From Diphasiastrum complanatum (Eukaryota > Streptophyta > Lycopodiopsida > Lycopodiales > Lycopodiaceae): a DNA stretch of 64,000 nt. This document shows positions 21,725 through 32,688 of this stretch, one piece after another. Location of the stretch: positions 99,636,651 through 99,700,650 of the forward strand of contig CM055092.1 in the NCBI GenBank assembly GCA_029204225.1, in the 5' to 3' direction. How positions within the stretch are numbered: the first letter of the stretch is position 1; every line of letters begins with the position of its first letter. The position numbers and the translations under genes are program-made. The notes beneath the pieces were generated by a model. That model ran no database searches. It worked only from the letters and a program-made list of their open reading frames with translations, and was not told where the DNA came from.

Positions 21725-22227
21725 TCTTCTTTTCTGATAGCATCTTCCATGGCTTCCTGCAACGAGGCATTTTGTTTTCGACATTTAAGCTCTCTTCGGA
21801 TGCTTTGTGGTAACTCAGCGAGGAAGCACATAATCACCACATGATCGGGAGTTAGGGCCGTGTTGCATTGAGATCATAAATGTTTGACCTGTTCAATATA
21901 GTCTTAGACCCTTTCTCATTTTCTCATTTTAATTTTGCTTAACAGGAGAAACGGGTCTTCCAAGAACTTTCTTGGTTTAAAGTGGGTGATGAGAGCCACT
22001 TTAATCCCTTCCCATGTGGAATCTTCTTTAGCTGATTGGTTGAAGAAGCAATCATGGGCTGCAGCTACTAATGCCTTCTTGCTCTCGTCTTTGGAGCTTG
22101 AATCTCCATCTTTCCCTCGACCTCTTTGCCTAGGTTTTTTTTGGATGGATTTGTAATAATTGCCAAGTGAAGATCCGACTAGATCTTGTTGTATGCAAAC
22201 AAAAGGACACATGTGGAGCAAAACCAC
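21725..22227 (-). pseudogene. Ty3/Gypsy gag fragment
   Basis: Minus strand reads AHDCFFNQSAKEDSTWEGIK, VALITHFKPRKFLEDPFLLL, SKIKMRK, then after a frame change LTPDHVVIMCFLAELPQSIR and LKCRKQNASLQEAMEDAIRK. The order 'W..ik..l...F.p' followed by 'FLaGLp..ir..i....n.sLqeA' is characteristic of plant Gypsy gag (retrotrans_gag domain), which forms the capsid. No zinc knuckle or pol follows. The basic, Ser-rich N-terminus (RQRGRGKDGDSSSKDESKK) is also gag-like. Confidence 0.7.
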
Positions 22228-22610
22228 CCAACCAACAGAAATTGGCCAGTCAATACCCTAACCATTTCACCCCCATGCGATGGTGAATGAATGCAAGAGA
22301 GGAAGGGCTCCTGGCTTCAAGGATCGAAAAATCCAATATGTAGATGGGGGAGTTTCCACTAGTATATATTCTCTCCCATGAGGAGATTCTCTCCCATGAG
22401 GAGAGAATATTTCTCTTAGGATCCCCATGAAACCTGAATAAGCAATTGACCTCCTATTCTTGCATCCAAACACCATGCAAGTAATCCTATGTCCAACTAT
22501 ATAGGTATGGGCCCTCATACGATTATTAATTACTTTATTGGCCAAACCCAGAATGATGAGGCAAACTAATCACCATATACGCTGGAGAAACCGTCTATCC
22601 ATGTCAGGAA
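22228..22610. repeat. Non-coding stretch with a 45-nt repeat-palindrome
   Basis: At 22366-22410 the phrase 'ttctctcccatgaggaga' occurs twice in tandem and the outer ends (ATATTCTCTCC ... GGAGAGAATAT) are inverted repeats. The rest shows no gene. Confidence 0.6.
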
Positions 22611-23309
22611 TTATTTCAAATCCCACATACTGGACATGGACATAACATGATTAGTCTTCTTCTTGTCTTTGAATGAGAAGTTGGACTTCTCATCTCCATC
22701 TTGCAAGAACAAAGATCCCCTCCTTGCCTTGACATGTTGTATCCTAGTCTCCTTGGCCACAAGCACACTATGGAGCTTGTCAATGGTAGAAAGTTGGACT
22801 TGGATGGCAAAAATTGGAACTAGAGTAGTGCACTGTTCACCTAGCCCATTAATAATGACTTGCACAAGTTCATAATCTTGTATTTTATCTTAAATGGGAC
22901 CCAATTCCTTGTTCAAATATTTGATTCTTAGCACATAATCTTGTGCATTCTCACCACTTCCTTTCATGCTTTGAAGTACTTGGTTTCTAAGCATGAGAAT
23001 CCTTGAAGTGTTGTTGGATTCATAGATTCCTTTCATTGAATCCCAAGCCTCCTTGGTTGAGATACAAGATGACACCTCTTTCAATAGGTCATTGCTCACA
23101 TTCATCTTTATGCAATGTAAGGCAAATCTAGCCTTCCTCTTGTATCTAACTAGTTCTTGCCCACCAAGAGGCACATCTGCCTCTTCATGGACAATGTCAT
23201 AGAGATCATGTAGAACCAACAGTGACTCCATTCTCACTTTCCAAATGGCATAGTTTGTGGATGTAAGCCTCTCATTGGCTTCAAGCAAGAATCCACTCCT
23301 TGATGCCAA
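22611..23309 (-). pseudogene. Copia gag fragment related to element E2
   Basis: ATG at 23309. Reads FLLEANERLTSTNYAIWKVR, MESLLVLHDLYDIVHEEADV, KMNVSNDLLKEVSSCISTKE, AWDSMKGIYESNNTSRILML and QDYVLRIKYLNKELGPI (stop at 22890), then after a frame change TIDKLHSVLVAKETRIQHVK and FLQDGDEKSNFSFKDKKKTN to 22611. This is the UBN2-type gag of Ty1/Copia elements and is close to the E2 gag at 56264. Zinc knuckle and protease are missing. Its right border with ARD copy 2 is at about 23530; the intervening 220 nt resemble the E2 leader. Confidence 0.9.
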
Positions 23310-23529
23310 GATGAATGATTTAACTCTTGAAATTCACAAAGATTTCACTTTTGGAATGATCCAAGGTATAAATCTAGCACTCTTATTGCTTCTAGTCTTA
23401 GCCCAATCAATCTAGCACATAGCTTGGATGATGGTACAATAAAATCAATTCACAAATCAAGCAAATCACTCCCTAGATCTTCAGTTTATGACAATCAACC
23501 CTTTAGTTCTTACCACTCCCTATCAAGAT

Positions 23530-24278
23530 CTAGAAACAATCAAGATGGATCGTGGGTACAAATACTCGGTATTGTCCTCTCCTAGATTGATTCAGTTGGT
23601 TTGGACTCTGGAGTTTCTATCAGCTTGAGTTTATTATTGGAGTCGCAATCTTAAATCATAGGCCATAAATAGGAGGGAGATGCTAAATAGTAATATTCTC
23701 AATGATGTGTGGCACTAGGTAGTAGGAGGTCGTGACTGTTTCCCCAAAGAGATGGAAGATTTGGAAAAAAAAGTGAGGATTTTTACAAGAACATATGCAT
23801 TCTCAAGAGGAAATACGGTTGATACTTGATGGCAACGGTCAGAAGAGGCCATTAACGAATATTAGCTTAAAAATTAGAATATGTTGTTTTGTCTGTTTTC
23901 AGTCAAATTTAGTGATTGCAAGAACATTTTGTCTTTTAGCCGTAATGGGTTGATCTTAACATTTTGTTCACACTCAACAAGCAACTACTAAGATTAGTTT
24001 TGCTTGTACCTATTGGAGATATTGGAGAGGATATGAAAGGAGCAAATTCAAGCTGAATTTACTAACCATGCAAGTTTTGACTGTCAGAGCTGGGAGTGCT
24101 GACATGGAAGCTTGATGTAGACGAACGGGAAAAGAACACTTTGCTAGAAACAATCGAGATGGATCGTGGGCTATGTACGTTGCTCTCATTGTCTGGATCG
24201 TGGTACAGGAAAGAATACGTGGACAAAGTGCTGAATAACCCTGCGGCCGTTCATAGACACCGGATTACCACTCAGTGA
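23530..24278 (+). pseudogene. Acireductone dioxygenase copy 2, rearranged
   Basis: Pieces appear in the order: end of exon 3 (to 23568), intron 3, exon 4 (23726-about 23837), part of intron 4 to about 23958, then a jump back to intron 2 and exon 3 (24088-about 24170), fused directly to the end of intron 6 and exon 7 (24209-24278). Exons 1, 2, 5 and 6 are missing. Exon 4 has lost two bases in the 'gtgaggattttt' tract. The exon 3/exon 7 fusion leaves a 60-codon frame (24096-24278: MLTWKLDVDEREKN ... RKEYVDKVLNNPAAVHRHR) that is probably meaningless. Not functional. Confidence 0.88.
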
Positions 24279-25830
24279 CAGCCAGTCTAGTCTTTTAACA
24301 CAAACTTTTTCTAGCCAAGATGGTGGCTGTTGGATCTGTTATATAGCTGTCCTAAAAATATCTCTAGCGGCTACCCAGTTATAGATTAGTTTATATCGGC
24401 ATATCTCGTTTTTTAAGACGCTCCTAATTCGCAGGATATATTAGTTAGATATACTATTGATTAGTACAGTACAAAACTGTTACAATCATAGAAAATGAGC
24501 GGGACTCTTTCCATTCAACTGGATAAGTTCTGTGCTTGTACAAGGCATATATTTATCTATATGATGAATTGTCACACCAGGGAGTTCTGGAATATAACTA
24601 TGAAGTTAATTTTCTATCTCCAGAGCTCATAACATTCTATTTTATTACCTTTCTGAGCATTAACATGCTGTCCAATTTCTTTCTTTTTTTTGGAATTAAG
24701 GGCTGCATGGAAGGTGAAATTTTCATGACAATTCCACATGAATCTACTTGATCTACAATGCCCACATAAAGCAACTTGATATTTAATATGACAAATTCCC
24801 TGAAATATACTTAATGATACCTTTCTGACTTAATATACTTAACGATACCTTTCTGACTTAATTCTTCTCTCTGTAGAATTATATCTTATTCACTTGAGCT
24901 TCAACATAATACATATTATTGTCTATCGGAAATTAGCTTCAGATGTAGATGTCTTTCTATGTGCCGAAATCTCAGAAGTTATTATTCCTTCTTTGGATAA
25001 CTGCAACAAGAAATAATAACTTCTGAGGGCATTGTAGATCAAACAACCTGAACTATTATTCTACCCTGAAGCAAAATTTGAGGCTTGGCATATCCTTCAA
25101 ACTCGTCGTGGTTTAGATCCCATACTTTCTTATGTGCAGAAGGTTTGAATTCTTATGTGAAAAGTGCATACTATGGCTATAGTCACTTGGATGATGATCA
25201 TAGCTTGCCTGGAATCCTTTGTTCTTGGAGCCTTTGAGATCATTTAAGTATCTTTCTATGAATTGTGTAGATGCAAATAATTGAGGATCGAAAGGAGAAT
25301 TGCAAGGATTATTAGCAAAACAAGGAGTTGCATTGCTAATTGCTCGCTACATATACTAAAAATCTTGGTGTATTACCCTAAGGAATGCTCTTTTAATTAA
25401 CATCGATGTGACTAATTGAGGCAACTTTTGTCTAACAAATTAAAGGCCAAAAGTAAATTCTAAAAAATTATGTACATCTTTCATGAATCCATTAGTTGTT
25501 AACTATATGAGCCTCCTCATTAGCTTTAATAGAGAGTAGTGTCTACAAAGGTTGCTTCTCTATCCCTTATACCTAGCTTAATATTTCTTAAACCAAGCTT
25601 TATTTCAAACACTTGGCTAAGTGCTAGCTTGATCTTTACAATTTCTCCATTAGTATTTTTCTTGAACATTGTCATCAACATATAGTATAAAAAGTTGATG
25701 TTAAATTCATCAATCATAAATGTGATGTTAAGAAAATGCATTATGCTCACTCACAATGAACTAAAGCCCAAGCTAGAATTTTCGAATTGAGCATTCAAAT
25801 ATCTTGGGGCTTGCTTGAGCCCATACAAGT
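24279..25830. repeat. 3' flank duplicated with 19509-21080
   Basis: Second copy of the ARD 3' flank, with the same hairpin 'cagaagttattatt..' at about 24973-25025. Ends at 'gagcccatacaa', after which the two loci differ. Confidence 0.9.
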
Positions 25831-25839
25831 GTTCTTGAG

Positions 25840-26250
25840 GAATACTCTCTGTCCATCACTTCTTTCAAATATCGGAGTCAGGTTGGCTTAGTGCCTCATC
25901 GAAAGTAATCGGTTCCTAAATAAAAAGATAGGTAGACCCATGAATATACCTTGTGGGTTGTATGCACACTCGGTTTGATCTTTTCGAAGGTGGTGTTGGT
26001 TGTGTTGTCAATGAGTAACAACAACATTTTCATCTGATTCGTTGTCAACTATCTGCATTCTTGAGCTAGAGAATCGAATTGTCGTGTCGTAGGCAAGGGC
26101 TATCGAAGGTTTGCATGTAACTTTGCTCTTGCCTTTGAAGTCGATGAATTGATCCTCAATAAAGACTGTATCCTTGCTGAATAAAATTTGTTGGGTATCG
26201 GGACCATACAACTTGTAAGTATTGTCAGAGAAAATGTAATCAATTAAAAT
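25840..26250 (-). pseudogene. Copia integrase C-terminal fragment
   Basis: Minus strand reads TYKLYGPDTQQILFSKDTVF, IEDQFIDFKGKSKVTCKPSI. The motif 'Y.P.t...l.SrDV.FiE' marks the end of Copia integrase where it joins reverse transcriptase. The same family is present at 47.98-48.35 kb (DPNTHQFLY). Confidence 0.75.
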
Positions 26251-26306
26251 GGTCTTTAGACTTTGGAAATCGAATTCTCCTTTGTGCCAACTTGCAAAAC
26301 AATGGC

Positions 26307-26396
<90 letters not shown>
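26307..26396. repeat. Compound microsatellite (CT)n(TA)n(GT)n
   Basis: Three successive perfect dinucleotide tracts. Confidence 0.98.
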
Positions 26397-26397
<1 letters not shown>

Positions 26398-27413
26398 GTA
26401 GGGTGTAGGGATCCAAAGGCAACCCTAACCCTGGTCAATAAGTGAGAGGAATTTGGCACCTTGCGTGTGTAAGTCCAACCCAATGATCACATAGTTATTT
26501 GATTAGTTACAAGTCAATAAAAGGACTTTAGGCCTTTTTGTAGGACTTTTAATGTCGCAGGGCCTAAATGTCAAGTTAGTGAATAAAGTTGGGTTTTCTT
26601 CCAATTTGGATGGTTTTCACTCTTTTTTAAATTTGAATAATTAGGGAGACAGAAATGGACCAATAGGATTCAAAGACTAGGGTCCTCCTCTCTACTATAA
26701 GAAGGGACCAACTCAAGTTCTTACACATGTTTCATTTCTTCATTTCAATAAAGCAGATTGGTTCTCTTGTGAAATGGATTTATGAATGTCCTTGCTCTCT
26801 ATCACTTTTCCTCCATCTCTCATGCTTTCTTTGGATTTATCAATTGTTGGATTTGATTGTTATTGGGATTGCATGTTATTATATATAGGAAATGACTTGG
26901 AGACCCATTTTTTTAAATTTTTTTAAATTTTATCCAAATTTAAAATGCTTCGAATAAATATATTGTAATGTTCAAAAAATGTTGTATTTTGCAAGAAAAT
27001 CATTCAAGCTACAAAAATTTGGTCAATAAGATTTTCATAAATAGCTTAAAATTAGTTTAAACATCAAATAAACACAAATGAAATTACTTTACAATAATCG
27101 AGATTAAATCACCTTAAAAAAAATCTTTTCATTTCTTAAAATTTCTAACAATATTTTGTTTTACAAAAAATATTATAAAAACACATCCAAAATTAAAATA
27201 ATATAAACTTGACAAATCGTTACACTTTTAGTTTTTGGTAATGATTATCAATGTTAAAATTTTTAAAATATTTCAAATTCTTAATCTTAAATCATTAAAA
27301 AACAAATTCAAGAACATTAAGTCAATAAAAAAGATTTCAAAACACATTACATAAATATAAACACAATACATAAATATAAACACAATTATTCTTTAAAACA
27401 AAAAAAAAAAAAT
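26397..27413. other. AT-rich intergenic DNA
   Basis: No ORF of interest. A TATA-like 'actataagaagggacc' near 26695 and AATAAA at 26748 could belong to a transcribed unit or old LTR. From 26880 to 27413 it is very AT-rich and would contain the 3' UTR of the minus-strand methyltransferase remnant. Confidence 0.4.
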
Positions 27414-28310
27414 TTATTCCCAAAAATCATCGAGGTCATTTACATCTTTTTCTTTTTCTTGAGTAGCCACCGTACTTTCAAGTGGCACCTCTTCTATAGT
27501 TTCCTCGACTACCGTAGCCACATTATAATCTTGAACCAAGACATCAACAAATTCTCTTGTGTCGCCTACTTTTCCGCTGGCAGGAGGCTGAGGTTCCTTG
27601 GACAAGGGAATTACTGAATCCTCGCTATCTAAACTCTTTTCCACCTCAAATAGTTCATCTGGCAAAATTGAAAGAGATTTCTTTCTCATTTTTACAAAAT
27701 CAACTAAATTAGTATCTAAATCTATTGCAGCAACATGTCTGCATTTCTGAACAACACATGCGCTCGTAGTGCCGCTACCGCTAAATAAATCCAAAACCCA
27801 ATCAGCTGGGTGAGAAAAAATATCAATTAAATGATTAATTAATTGTTGTGGCTTCTGGTAGAGACAAGCCACGGAACCCGTCATTGGATTCTTTAATTTT
27901 TTTGTCACGGTTGGATATTGGAACAAGTTTCTAAAACTTGTTAGCCTGGAAGTGTTGTAATGAAGCATCGAGCATTTGCCATCCAAAGAATAATAACCGA
28001 TGGATATGTATTCTACTTCATTGCAAAGTCGTGCTCCTCTCGAGTTTCTGACATTTCGGCAATGCAGAGTGTATAAGGCTTTTGTTTTTAAATTTTAAAA
28101 TTTCTCTGCAATCATCCTCCTCAATCGAGTAGAAGCATGGTTGATCATCGACACTTTTGGGAAGGTAGGTCTCTAATGGATCCTCCTCCGCAATGGTCTC
28201 ACCCCGTGCCAATATCTCCCTGTCCCCTTTTTTTGCTTTTCCCTTTAGAATATGTCTTTTAAATTGCTCTGGAAGGACTTTGTTTTTCTCATCTTCGATA
28301 GATTGAAAAA
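27414..28310 (-). pseudogene. DNA amino-methyltransferase (N4-cytosine/N6-adenine type), C-terminal part
   Basis: From about 28310 the minus strand reads KNKVLPEQFKRHILKGKAKK, DPLETYLPKSVDDQPCFYSI, EEDDCREILKFKNK. After a one-base shift in an A-rich tract near 28090 it continues LYTLHCRNVRNSRGARLCNE, VEYISIGYYSLDG, LKNPMTGSVACLYQKPQQLI, NHLIDIFSHPADWVLDLFSG, SGTTSACVVQKCRHVAAIDL and an acidic tail ending DDFWE (stop 27414). 'KP..LI..LI..fS..gd.VLD.FsGSGTT..a....r...aiD' is motif X followed by the SAM-binding motif I of the amino-methyltransferase superfamily (Pfam N6_N4_Mtase). Motif I near the C-terminus means a beta-class order. The catalytic (S/D)PP(Y/F) motif would lie upstream and is absent. 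Either upstream exons are beyond an intron and lost, or this is a fragment. Land plants with 4mC methyltransferases of this superfamily are known (Marchantia). Confidence 0.75.
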
Positions 28311-28480
28311 GAAAAAGCTATGCTTAGCATGGGAGAGACAAAATATAAAATAGAATGGAAGACTTAAAGTATCAAAAAGAAATAATTAAATAAAGAAAAA
28401 GCTATGCTTAGCATAGGAGAGATAAAATATAAAAAAGAAACAATTAATAAGCACCTATGCTAAGCATGGGTGAAATGAAT
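28311..28480. repeat. Repeated palindromic phrase 'ctatgcttagcatggg'
   Basis: Copies at about 28318, 28404 and 28458 (the last CTATGCTAAGCATGGG). The core ATGCTTAGCAT is self-complementary, and 'agataaaatataaaa' follows the first two, giving a roughly 85-nt direct repeat. Confidence 0.75.
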
Positions 28481-29142
28481 ACCATGTCTCTAAACAAAAT
28501 AAAAAATGGACTCAAAGATTCATTTCGGTTGCTCAGAGGATAAAGCCTCTGGCACTCTTCGAAATCTTGACAATTTAACCTTGTCACAAGGGCTTCTTGA
28601 ACTTGCATAATTAATTTATGCTTGCATTTAAAAAGTATAATTGTTAAAACGTGTACTCATCATGTGTGGGAGAACGTCCCACAGCGGCTCACTGCACAAA
28701 CATTCCAAATTTTGATCATATAAAGAGAGCATCGTATTCCAACGTGTTTTACGAAAAACCCCTGAAGATAAGCAAATGAGGTATGTGATCAATCTTCATA
28801 TAAAAATTTTGTGATTTCATTTAAATAAATGGTTTGGTAAATTTTAATGCTAATTTTGTAGTATACGTTTAGTTGTTGATACTAGATTACACAAACTATA
28901 TGTGAGTTACCTAAATTGTGTTTATAAAACGATGAACATTCTTATAACAAAAACAAGATCTTAATACAATCATAGATGGTGCACAACAAAAGTTAAAACA
29001 AACAATGCAATTATTGACAATACTTGAAATGTACATTGACGGTTGATAAACATAGATGGTGAAACAAAAATCACATATATATATATATCTTTAAACTTAT
29101 GTACACTTTTGCGCATGTGTATGGGTGCACCCATGCATCTTA
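28481..29142. other. No gene seen
   Basis: AT-rich DNA between the methyltransferase remnant and LARD copy B. Confidence 0.4.
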
Positions 29143-30930
29143 GGATGGAAGCAAGCTCTACATCGATTTGGAAGTTGAAGTGCTTAGATTTACATCCCGG
29201 TTGGAGTGCTGTTTTTTCTCAAGGGAATTATGGAGCTGGATGCACAAATTCCGGATAAGTAGCATACTTTTCGAAATTATGGTAGAGTTTTCTTCTACAA
29301 GGTTAATTTTGATTGAAAGATGCTGAGAATTTGTGTGAATTCACTAGTAATTTCCATTTTTTTGGAGGAAAATTTCAAATGATGTAGAAGGATATGTTGT
29401 GTGAGATTCTATTGCTTGATTTGAGGCCGGATTCTGCTTGGATACATATGTTAATCCACAGTGTTTCAAATTCTGACATCTTGTTTAAGTTCATAGTAAA
29501 ATTTCAAGAAATTTGATTCTTTTCTGCATGCTTAGGAACATAGAAGGATGAACTAGAGACAAATTTTCTTTGCTTTCTAAGCGATGGACATTCAACAGTG
29601 TCCTGCAGTCACTCGGCCATAACATGATTAGTTTGTGTTGATTTGTGGCTCACCTTTCTCTACAATCAATACTTCACGAGTTTGTGTAAGCACGCTCTCT
29701 TGCTTTGAAAATTGTAAGAGAAGATGCATCTGGGAATGGAATCCCAGCAGATCGACATCTTGCATGCTAATCTCATTTTCTTGGAACATGAGCTGAATTC
29801 TTTTTGCTAGAAGGGCTGAGAGATGGCCGAGGCAGGAGCCCAATTGGCTCCAATTGTTTCCTTGAAACGATCTATGGGTGCAACAATTTATCAGAGTCTC
29901 AGATTCCCTTTGACATTTGTGAAGATTGCAAAAGCTGTGAAGCCTCATTTCCTACGCGATGCCTTGCTGTGTAAGAGGTCAATCCTGGTCCTATTTTGTC
30001 TCTCTCTCTCTCAAATGCGATGAGGAAGCATCTTCTCCAAAGATATGAAGGCTGCTGTTTGGGTTCAGGTTTCCCCTCAACCTATTAGGGTTTGAGGGTC
30101 AAGTTTTTGCATGGCCTTGAAAGTAGATACTTTTAGGCATGTTGGTTTGGCCTTTCTGAAGGGAAGTGATCGACGGTTTTGACTATCATGCAGGGAAACC
30201 TTATAATGATGTAGCTTTTGATAGTTACATGGACTTTGTTTCTTACATCGGCATATACATGTAAGCCCAGATTTATGGAACTTTGGTACTATTGGATCTT
30301 TGGTCAAGCTGTAATAATCGGTTTTTGGAATGAATCTTTTTAAGCCGATCTTGACGGAAAAGTGAAGAGTCGTATGGTTCTCAGACATATACCCACCGAT
30401 ATAGGAATTCGATTCCTTGGTATTATGCATTTTAAACTATTTAACTATGGAGTATTGATACTGCAGGTACATGGAGTTAAATTGTATTTTGTTTCCTCCT
30501 TTTCAAGTCGGTGGAACGCTGATCAATTGGTTTTGGGTTCTTGATGATTTTAATCATTAAGATTGAACAGGCCAAAAGCTTTTGAGATACTTGTTAAAAT
30601 AATTATTGGAATAAAATGGATAATATTTGGAGACAATTCTTTATTCCACAATCCCGTGTGAATACAGGAAAAGAAGTACCTGAATCCAAATTTTATGAAA
30701 TTCCCATTAATTATAGACAACTTTAACAAAGTAATTCTTAAGCCAGTTCAATGAAAAAGAAAAATAGTCCAATTTTATTTGAAATTGGTAATTGATAAGA
30801 ACTGATCAAAAGAAAAAAAAAACTGATTTCATTTCCAGTTAAATTCTATGGTGAATTATATTCAATAGATCAGACTAGTAGTGTTTGTCATACTAGTAGA
30901 AAATTATTAGAATGCACTTATTACTGACCT
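29143..30930 (+). mobile_element. LARD copy B: internal region, left part
   Basis: Begins with 'ggatggaagcaagctctaca', matching the sequence just inside the PBS of copy A (12324), so the 5' LTR and PBS of this copy are lost. No coding frames are supported. Interrupted at 30931 by element E1 and continues at 36032. Confidence 0.75.
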
Positions 30931-30935
30931 GTTTT

Positions 30936-31755
30936 TGTTGAATTTCACACGTGTGGATTGTCCACTACATGTACTTGTGATCTCCTAAGGTGTGTAGATG
31001 CACCAAGATCAAGACTAGATTGAGATTCAAGATCTATCTTTGATTCTATGGCAAAAACACACTACTACATGCATTCAATCACTTCCAACTCTCACTCACA
31101 CGTGTGGGAAGTGTTCCAAAAGTATTCTAAGTAAAAACAAGCTTCTCTCCTTGGGTAGAGAGAGAAAAACCATCATGAGCTCTCGGGTAGAGAGAGAAAG
31201 CTAGAAATTCAATGACACTCAAAATCCACTCAATCTCAAAATCAATTAGATCCAAAAGGAGGAGTACAATGATACTAATAGATTCATGAGCTACCACTAT
31301 GCTTAACTATGATTGGATCACACTTTGCCACCTCTTAATCCTATTGGACCATTGATCCATGCACCTCTAAATTCTATTGGACTATATTCAAGCACACCTC
31401 AATTTTCTATTGGACCTCACAAGGTTCCACCTCTAAATCCTATTGGACCTCTTAAGCTTCATCAAACAAAAGCATGACACTTGTCTACACTCTAATTGGC
31501 ACAAGTTTGGCTCTATTTTGGCTCAATAGTGGCATTACAAGTGGAAATGGATAATTTGCCATCTATGCCAAATTTGACCCTATCAACATCCTACACCTAA
31601 ATGCTTGACTATGAAATTCTATGAGACCCCTATATCAAACATTTTGATTTACTTTACAATTCTCCACACGTGGGAACATCCTCCACACATGTGAGTTTCA
31701 CTTACAAACTTCTATCATAAAAAATACCAAGCTAAATTTTTGCCAATTTCTCACA
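30936..31755 (-). mobile_element. E1 3' LTR
   Basis: In element orientation begins TGTGAGAAATTGGCAAAAAT and ends CACGTGTGAAATTCAACA. Preceded on the minus strand by the purine-ended tract TTTTTTGAGGAG. Rich in ACACGTGTG-type palindromes (about 30950, 31098, 31666). Confidence 0.95.
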
Positions 31756-31878
31756 CTCCTCAAAAAATAGCTTGGAAAGGTACTAGATCACTTGAGAAGT
31801 TTGTAAATCTTTTTGAGTGGATCCTTTGGTATGCATAAGAAGTGAAGATCAGCCAAGGGATCCATCATAGCAGCACCC

Positions 31879-32685
31879 TCACCATATCCATGATAAGATC
31901 TCTTTGGTAGAGATCTCTTGCCAATGCCTTTGAAGAGTGCTCCACCAATATGCCACTATTATCATGGGCTTCCTCCATGCTTGATGATGATCTTTGCCTT
32001 GAAAGTTCCACTTGCATGATGGATGCACCATAAATAGAGAAATACGAGGCTTCCAAGCCTCATAAGGATCATGGAGATCAAGATCATAAGATGTGAAACA
32101 ATGATGATTATCAAGATTATACTTTCTAGCTTGACTAGTCCACATACAATGAACTATATCCATGATGGATCTAATCTTGATATCAAAGACTATCTTGATC
32201 TTTTTTAGGCTAGTTACTCTCTCAAGGATGTAAGTGTCCACTTTGGATGCTTCACTTAATCTCAAGAGGAGTTTACAATTTGCCTCAAAACATGTGAAAA
32301 CATGATTTTCAAAAAAGTGAGTACCAAGCTCAATCTTGTTCTTACTAGAACCAAGAGCATACTTTTGACAATACAATATCTTGCTTTCAAAAAGTATTGG
32401 AAACACATCTAATTCAATAATGACAAGAAACATGTCCATACCATAAGCATCATACAAAACTAGTATAGCTTTTCTTGAACTTTGAGATCCAAAAAATTCA
32501 ATGAAGCAAGATAGCATTTCAAGCAAAGGAAGAGAAGCATATATGAATGTGTTGTAGTAGATACAACATGAAAGATGCCCCTCTTTGCCATGTAAGGTGA
32601 GCCATAAAGACTCGGCCATGCATCTTAAAGATCTTCTTGAAATCATATGAAGAAGAAACTCCTCCTCACACATTGGCCCCATCAT
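31879..32685 (-). CDS. E1 unknown ORF in place of pol
   Basis: 268 codons from ATG 32685, uninterrupted. It begins MMGPMCEEEFLLHMISRRSL, is rich in Leu, Ile, Phe and Cys, and has no signal of reverse transcriptase or RNase H (no YxDD, no DxxxxG..SS). The middle includes FFENHVFTCFEANCKLLLRL and SEASKVDTYILERVTSLKKI; the nucleotide sequence here (GTGTCCACTT.GGATGCTTCACT on the plus strand) also occurs in the module of the truncated element E3 at about 11314-11335. The C-terminus contains DLDLHDPYEAWKPRISLF. It could be captured host sequence or scrambled pol. Function unknown. Confidence 0.5.
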   Translation of the reverse strand: MMGPMCEEEFLLHMISRRSLRCMAESLWLTLHGKEGHLSCCIYYNTFIYASLPLLEMLSCFIEFFGSQSSRKAILVLYDAYGMDMFLVIIELDVFPILFESKILYCQKYALGSSKNKIELGTHFFENHVFTCFEANCKLLLRLSEASKVDTYILERVTSLKKIKIVFDIKIRSIMDIVHCMWTSQARKYNLDNHHCFTSYDLDLHDPYEAWKPRISLFMVHPSCKWNFQGKDHHQAWRKPMIIVAYWWSTLQRHWQEISTKEILSWIW

Positions 32686-32688
32686 AAC

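Noticed and set aside
24096..24278. Short ARD-like ORF as an independent small gene
   Set aside because: It is a chance in-frame fusion of exon 3 with the end of intron 6 and exon 7 in a rearranged pseudogene.
26240..26445. ORFs with Tyr-Ile and His-Thr repeats
   Set aside because: Products of the (CT)(TA)(GT) microsatellite.
28500..28620. Possible tRNA-like text 'gttgctcagaggataaagcctctgg'
   Set aside because: D-arm-like words without acceptor or T arm at suitable distance; no box B.
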